Translations under genes and position numbers: made by a program | Notes under the pieces: model-generated | Seen by the model: only the letters and a program-made list of their open reading frames with translations | Database searches by the model: none | Told to the model about the DNA's origin: nothing | Part shown: positions 1 to 8,253 of the stretch, in pieces | Numbering within the stretch: the stretch's first letter is position 1 | How the letters are laid out: each line of letters begins with the position of its first letter | DNA from: Acanthamoeba lenticulata | Taxonomy: Eukaryota; Discosea; Longamoebia; Acanthamoebidae | Length of the DNA: 31,665 nucleotides | Assembly: GCA_002179805.1 (NCBI GenBank) | Contig: NAVB01000609.1 | Coordinates: 1 to 31,665 of the forward strand | Reading direction: 5' to 3'

Positions 1-51
1 AAATTTGATTATTCTATTTTGTGGAGAAATTACGTGGGTAAAAAGCGCGAG

Positions 52-2172
52 CTAAATGAGGACGGAGTAAATGCGCGGAGCGAGCTCTCGGGCCCGTGCA
101 GGCGGGATGCCGGAGCAGCGATTGAGATTGAGCAGATGAAGACGCGGACACCGGTCCTTGATGGTGCGCACCGCCGCGAAGCTCAACTGCGCGCAGCCCT
201 GGAGGCTGAGAATCTCGAGCGCAGGCAGCGCGAGGAGCTCCACGCCAGCGTCGGTGATGGCGGTCATGCACTCCAGATCGAGGGTCGTAAGGCGGACAAG
301 GTGGCGCTGGATAAGCGCGAGGCCATCGTCGTCGATGTTCTCCTGCGCCTCGAGCCGCAGCGTGCGTAGGTTGGACGCCCGCAGGCCGATGGAATTGAGC
401 GCGTCGTTGGAGAGTCCACAACAAGCGCGCAAGTCGAGCTCGGTCAACGAGGTCGTCATGAGGGCTCGGATCGTCGAGTCTGACATCCAGTATATCCCTT
501 GGAGATCGAGCACTTGCAAAGGCAGCGGTTGCTCTGATGAAGAGAAATTACGGCAGGTCAGTTGCAAGGGCGGCAAAAAAACAAAAACAAAAACAAAACA
601 AAAAACTTGAAAATCTCAAAAAAAAAAGACTCTTCCAAGGACTACCTCTCCAAACCCAGCTCAGGAAGCCAACGTCCCGAAGATTCGTGCAGAACTTGAG
701 GCTGATGTGGGACAAGCGCGAAAGGCTTGCCAAGTAGCACAGCGACTTGTCGGTGATGCTCATGTTGCGCAGATCGAGATGCATGAGGCTTGGCAAGCCT
801 TGCAGCCTCTTCACGCCCTTGTCTGCGCCCGCCCGGGAACATCAACTGACGGTGTGAGTTGTGGCAGAACGAGACCAGCAAAGAACACACGCGCTTCCCC
901 AAACCTGTTACGGAATGACAGTTGGCGAGCGTCAGCGACTCGAGGTGCGGCAGGAAAGGGACCACGCCCGCTAGCGTCGCGTCGTCCACGTTGCGGTTGG
1001 ACCCGAGGTCCAGCTCGCGCAGGTCCAGCCTGGGCAGCGCCCGAAGAAGGCCCAACGTGGTGAGCAGGAAGCAGCCCCGAAGCCCGAGCTTCTCGAGCCG
1101 CGTGCAGCCCACCACGGTGGGCTCTTCCAAAGATGAAGACGAAGAAGAAGATGAAGACAAAGAAGAAGATGAAGAGCTGTCTGTCTGTGGCGGCGTCAGG
1201 TCGGACAGACCCACCAGGCGGCACAAGCCTATGTCGAGGATTTTCCTGCAGCCCTGTTTACGTCATCGCGCTGCGTGAGCACACAACGCGGCCCGCAAGA
1301 AGCACGAAGGTATAGAAGTCAACACACGAACCTTGAGGTCAAGCTCGCGCAGTTCCGGGCAGTAGCGGCCGATGAGCGCGAGCGTCGCGCTGTTGACATT
1401 CTCGCAGCTGCTGAGCCTGTTCTGGAAGTGAGCTGCAGCACGACGACGTCAAGATGCAGGTGGAGGGGAGGAGGGGTGCCATGTGAAGCAAAGCCTGTCC
1501 TGACCTGAGCACGCGGAGTGCGAGTGGCGAAACGCCACGGCTCTTCTCTTCTTCTGGCTGGGGCGCACTGAGCTCCGCGAGGCCCATTTTCTTGACCAGC
1601 TCACTGTTGCTGATCGACAGGCAGCGCAGGCGCGTGCACTGCGCCAGGAGGCTTCGCATTGCCCCATCCGAGCCCACCTGCAACAAGAAACGTTGGTTTC
1701 ATGAGCTCCAGCACAGCAACAGCATTGTAGACGGGGAAGAGCCAAAGTCGTGCCGGCCCGCAGGACAAGAGCTCCAGTCGTGTGAGGGCCGTGCGGCACG
1801 GGCTGGGGGGAGGGACAGGACTCAGAAAGGCTCGAGAAAGAGGGAAGTGCGGTGGGTGAGGCAAAACCTGGCGGCCAGGGCGGTGAGGGAGGCGTCGGTC
1901 ACGCCCGAACAGCGCACGAGGGTGATTGCGGACAGGTGAACGAAGCGAGCGACGAGCTGGCTCACATTTTCGTCGCGCACGACCTTGCGCCAGGGAAACA
2001 GGTCGAGCTGCGTAAGCCCAGCGTGGGCCAGTGCTCGCCAGCGTCGGCAGACAGCTGCGCACGCCGCGGCCTCGCGTAAAGCACGCTGAGGGCCGACGTC
2101 GTTGAGGAGGTGCGCATAGATGCACTGCCACAACTCGGGGGGCAGCTCTTCCATCACCCCAGCTTGTTCCAT
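52..2172 (-). CDS. F-box / leucine-rich-repeat protein (FBXL type)
   Basis: Probably the substrate-recognition subunit of an SCF ubiquitin ligase. The start codon at 2172 opens an N-terminal F-box (MEELPPELWQCIYAHL followed by VCRRWRALAH). Later exons encode leucine-rich repeats of the cysteine-containing type, with units such as LTELDLRACCGLSNDALNSI and LTTLDLECMTAITDAGVELL. The final exon covers about 576-52 and ends at 52. At least five exons are visible on the minus strand: about 2172-1868, 1677-1510, 1435-1340, 1226-930, 810-650 and 576-52; exact borders were not resolved. Between the repeats lies a poly-Ser tract (about 1175-1134) encoded by a trinucleotide run, typical of a disordered linker. 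The gene is divergent from the neighbouring methyltransferase and shares a very short intergenic region with it. Family assignment is firm; substrate is unknown. Confidence 0.8.
1134..1175. repeat. Purine trinucleotide (GAA/GAT/GAC) microsatellite coding poly-Ser
   Basis: An imperfect GAA/GAT/GAC repeat on the plus strand. Read on the minus strand it encodes a run of serines inside the F-box/LRR protein. It is low-complexity and probably length-variable between strains. Confidence 0.7.
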
Positions 2173-2256
2173 TTTATTATGTTTCTTTTTCTTTTTTTCA
2201 AGTATAAAATGTAGTCAGAAAACAAAGAAAAAGGTAAACTGTCACCCGAGCGGGAG
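2173..2256. promoter_or_regulatory. Compact divergent promoter with TATA box
   Basis: Only 84 bp separate the start codon of the F-box gene (minus) from the presumed start codon of the methyltransferase gene (plus). The segment is AT-rich compared with the flanking exons. It contains TATAAAA at 2203-2209 on the plus strand, about 50 bp before the plus-strand ATG, and a T-rich stretch at 2170-2200. A shared bidirectional promoter is inferred. Confidence 0.5.
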
Positions 2257-3924
2257 ATGCAACGCTGCCGGACCTCACTTGTTCGACGATCCGTTGCTCA
2301 TGGGCTTCGGTGCACAGCACAGACGGGGCGAGTGGCCGGTGCACTTCCTCTTCACAACCACCGGTGGGGCTTGTCCTTCACCTCCTCCTCTTTCCGACGA
2401 GACGTCGAACCTGAGGCTGCACAGGAACCCAGCGAGAAGAGCATGTACCACCGCAAGGCACGCGCCGCGCTCTCCTTTCTCTCCAATCTTTGGTGTTTAA
2501 TGTAATCACGCATCTTTCTGCTTTGCAGGCGTGTGTTGGGTCGCTTGACCCCTCGGTGTACGACTACGTGATGGAGGTGGGCGTAAAGGAGACGCCCACA
2601 CAGCGTGCATGCCGAGAACACACGGCCACGATGCGGTAAGCTGCTTCCTTGCGTCATGAGAGACCGCTCCCACAACTACCTGCATGGACGTAACCTCCCT
2701 CACCTGCGCGGCCGAGGGCAGAGAAGGGCATCTGCAGATATCGCCCGATCAAGGGGCCTTCTTGGGATGGCTTGTGCGAGCCCTGAGCGTGCGCAAGGCG
2801 GTGGAGGTGGGCGTGTTCACGGGCTACTCGTCGCTGTGCATCGTCGAGTACGCGAATTCTTCGCACTTCCACTGTTCGCACCACTCAACGCCACCACCTG
2901 TCTCGTGCGTCAATGTGTGCAGAGCGATGAAGAGCGATGGTAGGCTGTTTGCTGTTGAACTCAATGAAGACTACGCCCGAACAGCAACTGCCTTCTGGCA
3001 GGCAGCCGGCGTGGATGACCGCGTTGACCTGCGGCTTGGCGCTGCCATCGAGGTACCTTACCGTGACCACGGAGCAGACGCTGTCCACAAGGTGGTGGGC
3101 GCCTCACCTCCATGTGCTGCTTGGGCAGAGCTTGGAACGATTGCTGGCCGAGCATGGTGACTCGTTCGACTTGGTCTTTATCGACGCGGACAAACGGAAT
3201 TATGGCATCTATTACGAGCTCGCCCTCAAGCTGGTGCGACCAGGAGGCTCCATCGTCATCGACAACACACTTCTCCATGGTACGACCCGGCGTGTAGTGG
3301 GATGCCTCGTGGTAAACCACTCTGTAACCCTCGATGAATGGATGCAGGCAAGGTAGCTGACCTGAGTGTGCGCGAGAAACACGTACAAGCGATACGCCAC
3401 CTCAACGCGAAGCTGGCCGCGGACAGCCGCGTCGACCTCTCCCTCCTTCCAGGCACGTTCGTCCGTTCCCTCTTTTTCCTGTTTTCTGCTTCCCGCTTTT
3501 TTCCGGGATGCGAAAGCGCTGCTTTTTCGTGGCTGCAGCCAAGTGTGAGTTGAGGGATGGATAAAAGGGGAGCATGACCTGCTGATGAAGCACAATCTTC
3601 TCGGCCTCAAGGCGAAGATCAAGTGAAGTATCTGTTCTTATCAGCTTAATCTCTGGTAGGCGAAGCGTTCTGCTTCGCCGCTCAAGATTAGACTTATTTC
3701 TTGATGGGGACCAGTTGGCGCTAATGCCCCACTGCTTGCAGTGGGGCAGCCACTGGTCACCGATCGGCTTTGCACTGCACACCCTCTGCAAAGTTATTCA
3801 AACGGTCTCCCTCCTTCTCAACAAACGAAAAAAGCTCACTGTCAGCACCTGTGCAGTTGGCGACGGCATGACGCTCGTGCGTAAGAAACCAGAAAGCAGC
3901 GAGGCAAGCGTAAACATAGGTGCC
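2257..3924 (+). CDS. Class I SAM-dependent O-methyltransferase (caffeoyl-CoA/catechol OMT family)
   Basis: Transfers a methyl group from S-adenosylmethionine to a catechol-type hydroxyl; substrate unknown. Exons join as ...[17 protein letters not shown] (about 2529-2636), [20 protein letters not shown] with the SAM motif [11 protein letters not shown] (2741-2849), [13 protein letters not shown] (about 2923-3051), then [16 protein letters not shown] (metal-binding and catalytic aspartates) and [14 protein letters not shown] (about 3132-3279), then [20 protein letters not shown] (to 3452). The family-typical ending [14 protein letters not shown] is restored only by splicing 3452 to 3857. That intron starts with GC rather than GT and contains the U2 snRNA gene. 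The coding frame does not stop after VRKK but runs on into the YwbE-like domain listed separately, so the two are probably one fusion protein. The N-terminal exon (from 2257) is Arg-rich and lacks acidic residues, like a mitochondrial presequence, but its junction to exon 2 is unresolved. Confidence 0.82.
3560..3567 (+). promoter_or_regulatory. TATA-like box of the nested U2 snRNA gene
   Basis: GATAAAAG lies about 30 bp upstream of the first recognisable U2 base. This is the usual TATA-to-start distance and suggests that U2 is transcribed from its own promoter, not processed from the host intron. Confidence 0.55.
3594..3764 (+). ncRNA. U2 spliceosomal snRNA, nested in an intron
   Basis: The U2 5' domain is readable almost base for base against the universal sequence: CTTCTCGGCC, then AAGATCAAGTG, then TATCTGTTCTTATCAG, then TTAAT. 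Stem-loop II follows as a perfect 8-bp hairpin (arms 3659-3666 and 3672-3679). A Sm-like site ATTTCTTGA is at 3696-3704. A 3' stem-loop (3709-3758) pairs GACCAGTTGGC with GCCACTGGTC, with one bulge, around an inner GCCCCACTGC/GCAGTGGGGC hairpin carrying TTGCAGT, as in the U2B'' binding loop. Length of about 170 nt fits. The branch-site recognition hexamer reads GAAGTA (3625-3630), where nearly all eukaryotes have GTAGTA. Ends are approximate. The intact stems argue against a decayed pseudogene. Confidence 0.9.
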
Positions 3925-4647
3925 ATGAGCAACTGGAGGAAGGCCGAGCTGCTGGGCCTACTGCAGCAGACGCTGGGTGAGGTGGCCCAGCTCACAAAGG
4001 AACGGGATCAGCTGCTCGCGCAGCTCGACTCCCTCAATGCTCAGGTCAACGCCGATCATCAGCGCATCGAAGCCGAAAACATGGGCAAGCACAAGCAGTA
4101 TGTCAAGACCGGTTCGGTCGTCACGGTCTCCACAAAGGTCGAGACTGACCCACAACGAAAAGGCGTCGTCAGGCTCATCCTCACCAACTCCAGTTATCAC
4201 CCACATGGCATCAAGGTGCGCCTGGAGGACGGCAGTATCGGCAGGGTCGTGGCCATCCACCCGCCCCCATCGTCTGGGTTCCTTCCTGTCCTCTGATGGC
4301 CGAGCCAAAGTGCAAAGCTTTACTGCCGTGTCTGTCTTTCTTTTGCGCGGAGTTTCTGGGGAAGGTAACGGGACAGAGGGCAAGACTGCAAGGCCAACGT
4401 CGCGGAAGGCAAGAAGAAAAAGATGCAAGCAAGCGCACGACGAGGCGCTGCTCGCGCTTCTGCTCGCTGGTTTCGTGCTGCTTCACAAACAGTGGGTGCC
4501 GGAGCGCGCTCGCTGAGCTCAGACACATCGGCCCATTCCTCCTCTGCTGGCCGAGCGCGTTGTGCTGGCTCTCCTTCCTCTTCTTCCACTGCCAACCAAC
4601 CTTCCCCATCAAGGTTTGTGGCCCCGATTTGCCATTCGCACATCTAG
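3925..4647 (+). CDS. YwbE-like (DUF2196) domain, in frame with the O-methyltransferase
   Basis: The region begins with a coiled coil (LLQQTLGEVAQLTKERDQLL). The YwbE-like domain follows: GSVVTVSTKVETDPQRKGVV, LTNSSYHPHGIKVRLEDG and IGRVV, which match the small bacterial and eukaryotic YwbE family of unknown function. The methyltransferase frame is open from 3857 through this domain, and ATG 3925 is the first internal methionine, so it may be the C-terminal half of a fusion or a separate gene with its own start. A likely intron (GT at 4276 to AG near 4377) keeps the frame and adds a basic, Ser/Ala-rich tail (GKKKKMQ, then SSSAGRARCAGSPSSSS) ending at 4647. Function is not known. The domain call is good; gene boundaries are uncertain. 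Confidence 0.6.
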
Positions 4648-4652
4648 ATTTA

Positions 4653-4850
4653 TTAACTCCGCAAAATGATCGCCCGCCACATGCAGCCGTTGCGCAAGCC
4701 GAAGTGGGCGAACGACTGGCCTGGCGTTCCCCAGACCACTGAGCTTAGCTGTTCCATACGTGCCTCGACCTGCTTCTGCTTTGATGCATCTTCTTCTGGC
4801 AGGTACGCGACAACACATGGATAATTATTTGCCGCGAATGTACCTGGCAT
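4653..4850 (-). CDS. Small unrecognised reading frame
   Basis: A 65-codon minus-strand frame starts at 4850 and stops at 4653, with AATAAA overlapping the stop on the minus strand. Its composition is mixed and not obviously antisense to a coding exon, because the plus strand here is non-coding. The frame stays open for about 14 codons upstream of the ATG, and a CACAG just before could be a splice acceptor. I do not recognise the protein. It could be a small gene, the last exon of one, or chance. Confidence 0.25.
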   Translation of the reverse strand: MPGTFAANNYPCVVAYLPEEDASKQKQVEARMEQLSSVVWGTPGQSFAHFGLRNGCMWRAIILRS

Positions 4851-5009
4851 TAAGTAACACGGCTGTGCAGGAGAAGACGAGGACGGCAGCTAATGACGTG
4901 CCCTCAAGACCAACAGATCTGTCTGTTTCTAGCGCAAAATAACGTAAAGTATTTGAAAATATTTTAAAAAGAAAAGGAGCAAGAACTCTTTGTTTTGAGA
5001 CGCGCCAAG

Positions 5010-6740
5010 ATGGACTCAGGCCAGCTACCGCCTCCCCTAAAGCAACTTGCCCCTGTCCTCAAACATGCTGCGCAGCTTCGGTCACAAGTGCCGGTGATGA
5101 GCTACCTGTGCACGCTTTACGCCGTTCAGCTTGGGCTCAAGCTCAAAGGCAACGATCACGCTAGCAAAACCTTCCTTGTAGGCCTCATGGATCGTCTTGA
5201 GCAGCAACGTAAAGAGTTGGGTGCATCTCTACCCGCAGATCAAAAGGTGAATCAACCATCCTCAACTACACACGGCTCGCCTTTGAACTAATCAACACTT
5301 TCTTCTTCGCCGCACGTCAGGCTTTCGCCACCAACTTCGCAGTCAAGGTCTTTGGCCTTGCGGACGACGAGTATCGTGCGGGCCTGGCCAACAGGGACAC
5401 TGCCAAGTACAGGGCCCTCATTGCGCGCCAGCGTTCCCTGTTATGCGCTCACCAGCCCTACGCGCCCTGCGCACAGGAACTTTTACGCATCCACAGTCTT
5501 CTTGGAAGTGCTGCGACAGTTCGACGACCCGCTGCCAGAGGAGCTCGAGAACATGCGCAAGTACGCCAAGTACAGCGCCGTTCAAATCACGAAGGCCATC
5601 AAGCAAGGTTTGCCACCTCAACCTCCTCACCGCCCTTTCTTCAGTGCGCTGACAACTGCCATTCACGTAAGGCCTCCCGGTGGTGCACCCCGAAAGCGAA
5701 CTGCAGGACACACAGACCGACTCGAGCTTTGCCGGCAACGATGGTGGCGGTGGTGACTTTGATCCGTTCTCGGCCGCTGCTGGGTTCCCGCCCGCCCCGT
5801 CGTCGTTCTCTGTGCCGACCGGTCCTACGGCTGACAATGGCTCGACTGGCGCCGCCTCGTATGCGGGGCCGGCGGCGCCCTTCAGCGGCAGCCCGTCGGT
5901 CACGCAACCGACACCCTTCCATGGCCACGCGGCCGGTGGGTTCGACATTCCCTCGACCACGCCCTCGTCGTTCGGCCAGCCGTCCAGGCGGGACCTCGCA
6001 TCGCCGCCCACCTCTTCGACGTGGCCGTCGTCTTCGCCCGCTGGGACGGGCGCATTCGGCCCCGGGTCGCCGCAGGGTGGCCACCCGTCGGCCCTTCTGC
6101 CACCGACGATGCCTTCCCTCGACCATGGCTTCCCTACGCCGGCTGCGCAGCCGCCACAAGGGGGCCACATGGGGGCAGCGCCAGAGTCGTTGGAGCAACT
6201 GCTGTCGCTCTTCCCGATGGTGCCTTCGTCGGTGTCGGCCGCGGCCCCCGCCGCTGGCGGGCCACCGGCGCACTGGTTCGCGCCGACAGGAGGTGTAGCG
6301 GCGAGCGGAGGCAGCGGTGGAGGCAGTGGTGGCGGCTCGCCCAACGTGCCCAACATGAACTGGTCGCCCTCTCCACCGCCCGTAGTGCCCAAACCGGCGC
6401 AAGCCGGCCCGTCAGGCTTCGCGGCCTCGACGCCAGCGATGACACCAGCGCGAGCCCCCGCTCCAACCGCTTCGGCGTCGGCGGCGGTTACTGCCAGCGC
6501 AGGTGGCGGTGACTCATCGGTGGCGCTGACGAGCTCTGAACTCTCTGCGGGGGACTTGGACAAGGCGCAAAAGGTTCGTTCGAGGTTTTCCTGCGCGTTC
6601 AAGAGCCCTAAGGCTTATGTTTCCACCCTGTGTGTTGAGTGCAGTATGCCCGGTTTGCGGTGAGCGCGCTGCAGTTCGAGGATATCCCCTACGCCGTGCA
6701 GAATTTACAGCTCGCGCTCGCTCTCCTCACACGCAAGTAG
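5010..6740 (+). CDS. VTA1: Vta1 / LIP5 homologue, Vps4 cofactor
   Basis: Vta1/LIP5 binds ESCRT-III through N-terminal MIT modules and stimulates the Vps4 ATPase during multivesicular-body sorting. The start at 5010 opens the MIT-type helical domain (LPPPLKQLAPVLKHAAQL, MSYLCTLYAVQLGLKLKG, FLVGLMDRLEQQRKELG). It continues over introns with VKVFGLADDEYRAGLA and KNFYASTVFLEVLRQFD through KYAKYSAVQITKAIKQG. A long Pro/Gly/Ser-rich linker (about 5700-6540) separates this from the last exon, which carries the VSL dimerisation helices (FAVSALQFEDIPYAVQNLQL, then ALLTRK) and stops at 6740. Introns lie near 5248-5320, 5408-5474, 5600-5670 and 6573-6644. This is the standard Vta1 layout with a linker typical of non-yeast homologues. 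Confidence 0.88.
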
Positions 6741-6873
6741 AGTAGAGGCTCAGCCACAAGACGGCAAGGAGGATGCCATCAACCCGTTGTTGCCAACAAC
6801 GTGCACAGAGAAGCCGTGAGCAAACTGTATGCAAGCTAAGGAACCCAAAAAAAAGTGTGTAGAGAGCGAGAGT

Positions 6874-7287
6874 TCAGGAAGAAGGGGGACGCAAGGCTTC
6901 GAGCCGGTCCATGAGTTGCTGGATGTAGGCCACAACCTCCTTTCGCTTTTGTCGTAGGTCATCATCGTCCGCGCTATAGCCATCCGTCTCCACCAACTTG
7001 CGCATGAGCCCTTCGTAGGCGGTCAGGCGCTCTTTCTCTCTTCGTTCTGTCTCGGATATCGTAGCAGGGCAACCGTCTGCTTCTGCGTCGCTCTCTTTTG
7101 TGTGTACTTCTTCAACCACGGGGGTTTTGGCTTGCTCCTCGATTCGTTGCACGTTGCGCTCCGCTTCAGGAAGTACCTCCTCTTCAAGCCGCCGCAGGTT
7201 CCTCAGGTAAAACTGAACCTGCGGTGGCTTAATTGGCCCCGCTGATGCTGTGGAGTGAGCGGTGGTAGTAGTCGGTTTGTTGCCCAT
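6874..7287 (-). CDS. Small BAG-domain-like protein
   Basis: A single-exon gene of about 137 residues. I prefer the ATG at 7287 (MGNKP) over the one seven codons upstream because it lies closer to the conserved part; an N-terminal MGN could allow myristoylation. The C-terminal half resembles a BAG domain, the Hsp70-binding three-helix module: YEGLMRKLVETDGYSADDDD followed by RQKRKEVVAYIQQLMDRLEAL. The N-terminal half is charged and helical (LRRLEEEVLPEAERNVQRIE). A co-chaperone role is inferred from this similarity alone. The gene is convergent with Vta1, with about 130 bp between the two stop codons. Confidence 0.6.
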   Translation of the reverse strand: MGNKPTTTTAHSTASAGPIKPPQVQFYLRNLRRLEEEVLPEAERNVQRIEEQAKTPVVEEVHTKESDAEADGCPATISETERREKERLTAYEGLMRKLVETDGYSADDDDLRQKRKEVVAYIQQLMDRLEALRPPSS

Positions 7288-7394
7288 GTGGATGAGTGTG
7301 AAGAACAAACGTCCGCAACAGTTCTGCTCGAGACAGACCCCGCGAAAGATTGATTTTTGTTCATATTGGTGCTTTCAACTACGCAAAGCAAGGA

Positions 7395-7467
7395 GGCGCC
7401 ATGGCGCAGTCGGCACCGCGCTCCCCTAGTAAGGGAGAGATCATGGGTTCGATTCCCATTGGCGCCA
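7395..7467 (+). tRNA. tRNA-Thr(AGT)
   Basis: A 73-nt intronless tRNA. The acceptor stem pairs GGCGCCA with TGGCGCC (7460-7466). The anticodon stem is CTCCC/GGGAG with loop CTAGTAA (anticodon AGT). The T arm is ATGGG-TTCGATT-CCCAT. A T-run downstream (about 7474-7480) serves as a pol III terminator. Confidence 0.93.
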
Positions 7468-7480
7468 TTCTAAATTTTTT

Positions 7481-7980
7481 TCATTCTAGGCGCTTTGTTG
7501 CTGCTCTTCGGAGCGTAAATGCCTTGGCGGAGGAGAGGGGGAACACTTGCCCACCCAGTGCGTGCTTGAACTTCTCGTCTATCTGTTTGTTGGCAAGGAC
7601 GGTCAGAGTTGTTGTACACACTTTTTGTGCTGACGTACTTCGTCTAGTTGGGCTTGGGGGATGGCTTTCCACAAGTTCCAGCTTGCCCACCAGATTGTGG
7701 CACACACTGTTGAAGCCTCCACGTTGTCTATGACTGGTTCTTGTGCTTCAAAGCTCACAGACACTGCATTATGGTTACTTAAAATCATAGCTACAATTAT
7801 AGGATGATCTGAGAGATGCACCTTCTTTGGCCAGGAAACCGGGGCAAGTTGAGAGAAAAGTTGTCCACACACGAGCATCGGCTTCAATGAAGTCATCCAC
7901 AGAGACTTTAGGTACCGTGAACTCCAATCGTTCAATTACAGTTGTGTCGGGCCCAGCATTGCATGATGCGATTGTAAGGA
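7481..7980 (-). CDS. TIGR03792-like protein (antibiotic-biosynthesis-monooxygenase fold)
   Basis: Three exons read on the minus strand: about 7980-7822 (TTVIERLEFTVPKVSVDDFI, ADARVWTTFLSTCPGFLAKE), 7763-7639 (VSVSFEAQEP, ATIWWASWNLWKAIPQAQLD) and 7582-7481 (IDEKFKHALGG, ending RLE and stop). This pattern (VIE-L-F-VP, then W-PGFL-KE, then I-W-S--WKAIP) matches the uncharacterised TIGR03792 family, found mainly in bacteria and related to the ABM ferredoxin-like fold. Introns at 7821-7764 and 7638-7583 are GT-AG. No start codon lies in the first exon as read, so the N-terminal exon is either upstream among the tRNA-Tyr sequences or lost. Activity is unknown; a broken copy cannot be excluded. Confidence 0.6.
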
Positions 7981-8021
7981 CTTTGTCATGGCAAGTTAAC
8001 GCCGGCCCGAATTAACACCAA

Positions 8022-8077
8022 CCGGCTGTGGCGCAATTGGTAGCGCGGTAGGCAGCGAATTGGTAGCGCGGTAGACT
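8022..8077 (+). repeat. Partial tandem copies of the tRNA-Tyr 5' half
   Basis: The first 29-30 nt of the downstream tRNA-Tyr gene (CCGGCTGTGGCGCAATTGG...) occur at 8022-8051. Immediately after, a second shorter copy (AATTGGTAGCGCGGTAGACT, from about 8058) repeats the D arm and start of the anticodon arm. Neither has a T arm or acceptor 3' strand. These look like relics of local duplication or slippage. They may supply an extra A-box-like element. Confidence 0.75.
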
Positions 8078-8109
8078 TCACTTCGCCAAAGTTTGGAAGA
8101 TGCTAACAA

Positions 8110-8204
8110 CCGGCTGTGGCGCAATTGGTAGCGCGGTAGACTGTAGTCTGTGATTACCCTCGGTAGTTATCTATCGGTTCCTGGTTCGAGTCCGGGCAGC
8201 CGGA
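8110..8204 (+). tRNA. tRNA-Tyr(GTA) with a 22-nt intron
   Basis: The acceptor stem pairs CCGGCTG with CAGCCGG and the discriminator is A8204. The anticodon GTA (8143-8145) is followed by G37 and then an intron at 8147-8168, one base after the anticodon as is canonical for nuclear tRNA introns. The anticodon stem resumes with TCTATC and the T arm is CCTGG-TTCGAGT-CCGGG. Mature length is 73 nt. A 5' leader contains the partial copies described separately. Confidence 0.93.
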
Positions 8205-8253
8205 ATGTTTTTACAGCACTGTATGACAGCTTTTGCCTGGCTGTGTATTCACC

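Noticed and set aside
5418..6602. A 394-codon minus-strand open frame opposite the Vta1 linker
   Set aside because: It is antisense to the Pro/Gly/Ser-rich linker of a well-supported gene; GC-rich third positions remove stop codons on the other strand. It has no domain and no coherent composition.
7395..8204. A bacterial-style tRNA array or integration site
   Set aside because: The two tRNAs are eukaryotic in form (one with a canonical intron, no encoded CCA, T-run terminator for tRNA-Thr), and no integrase or direct-repeat attachment pair is present.
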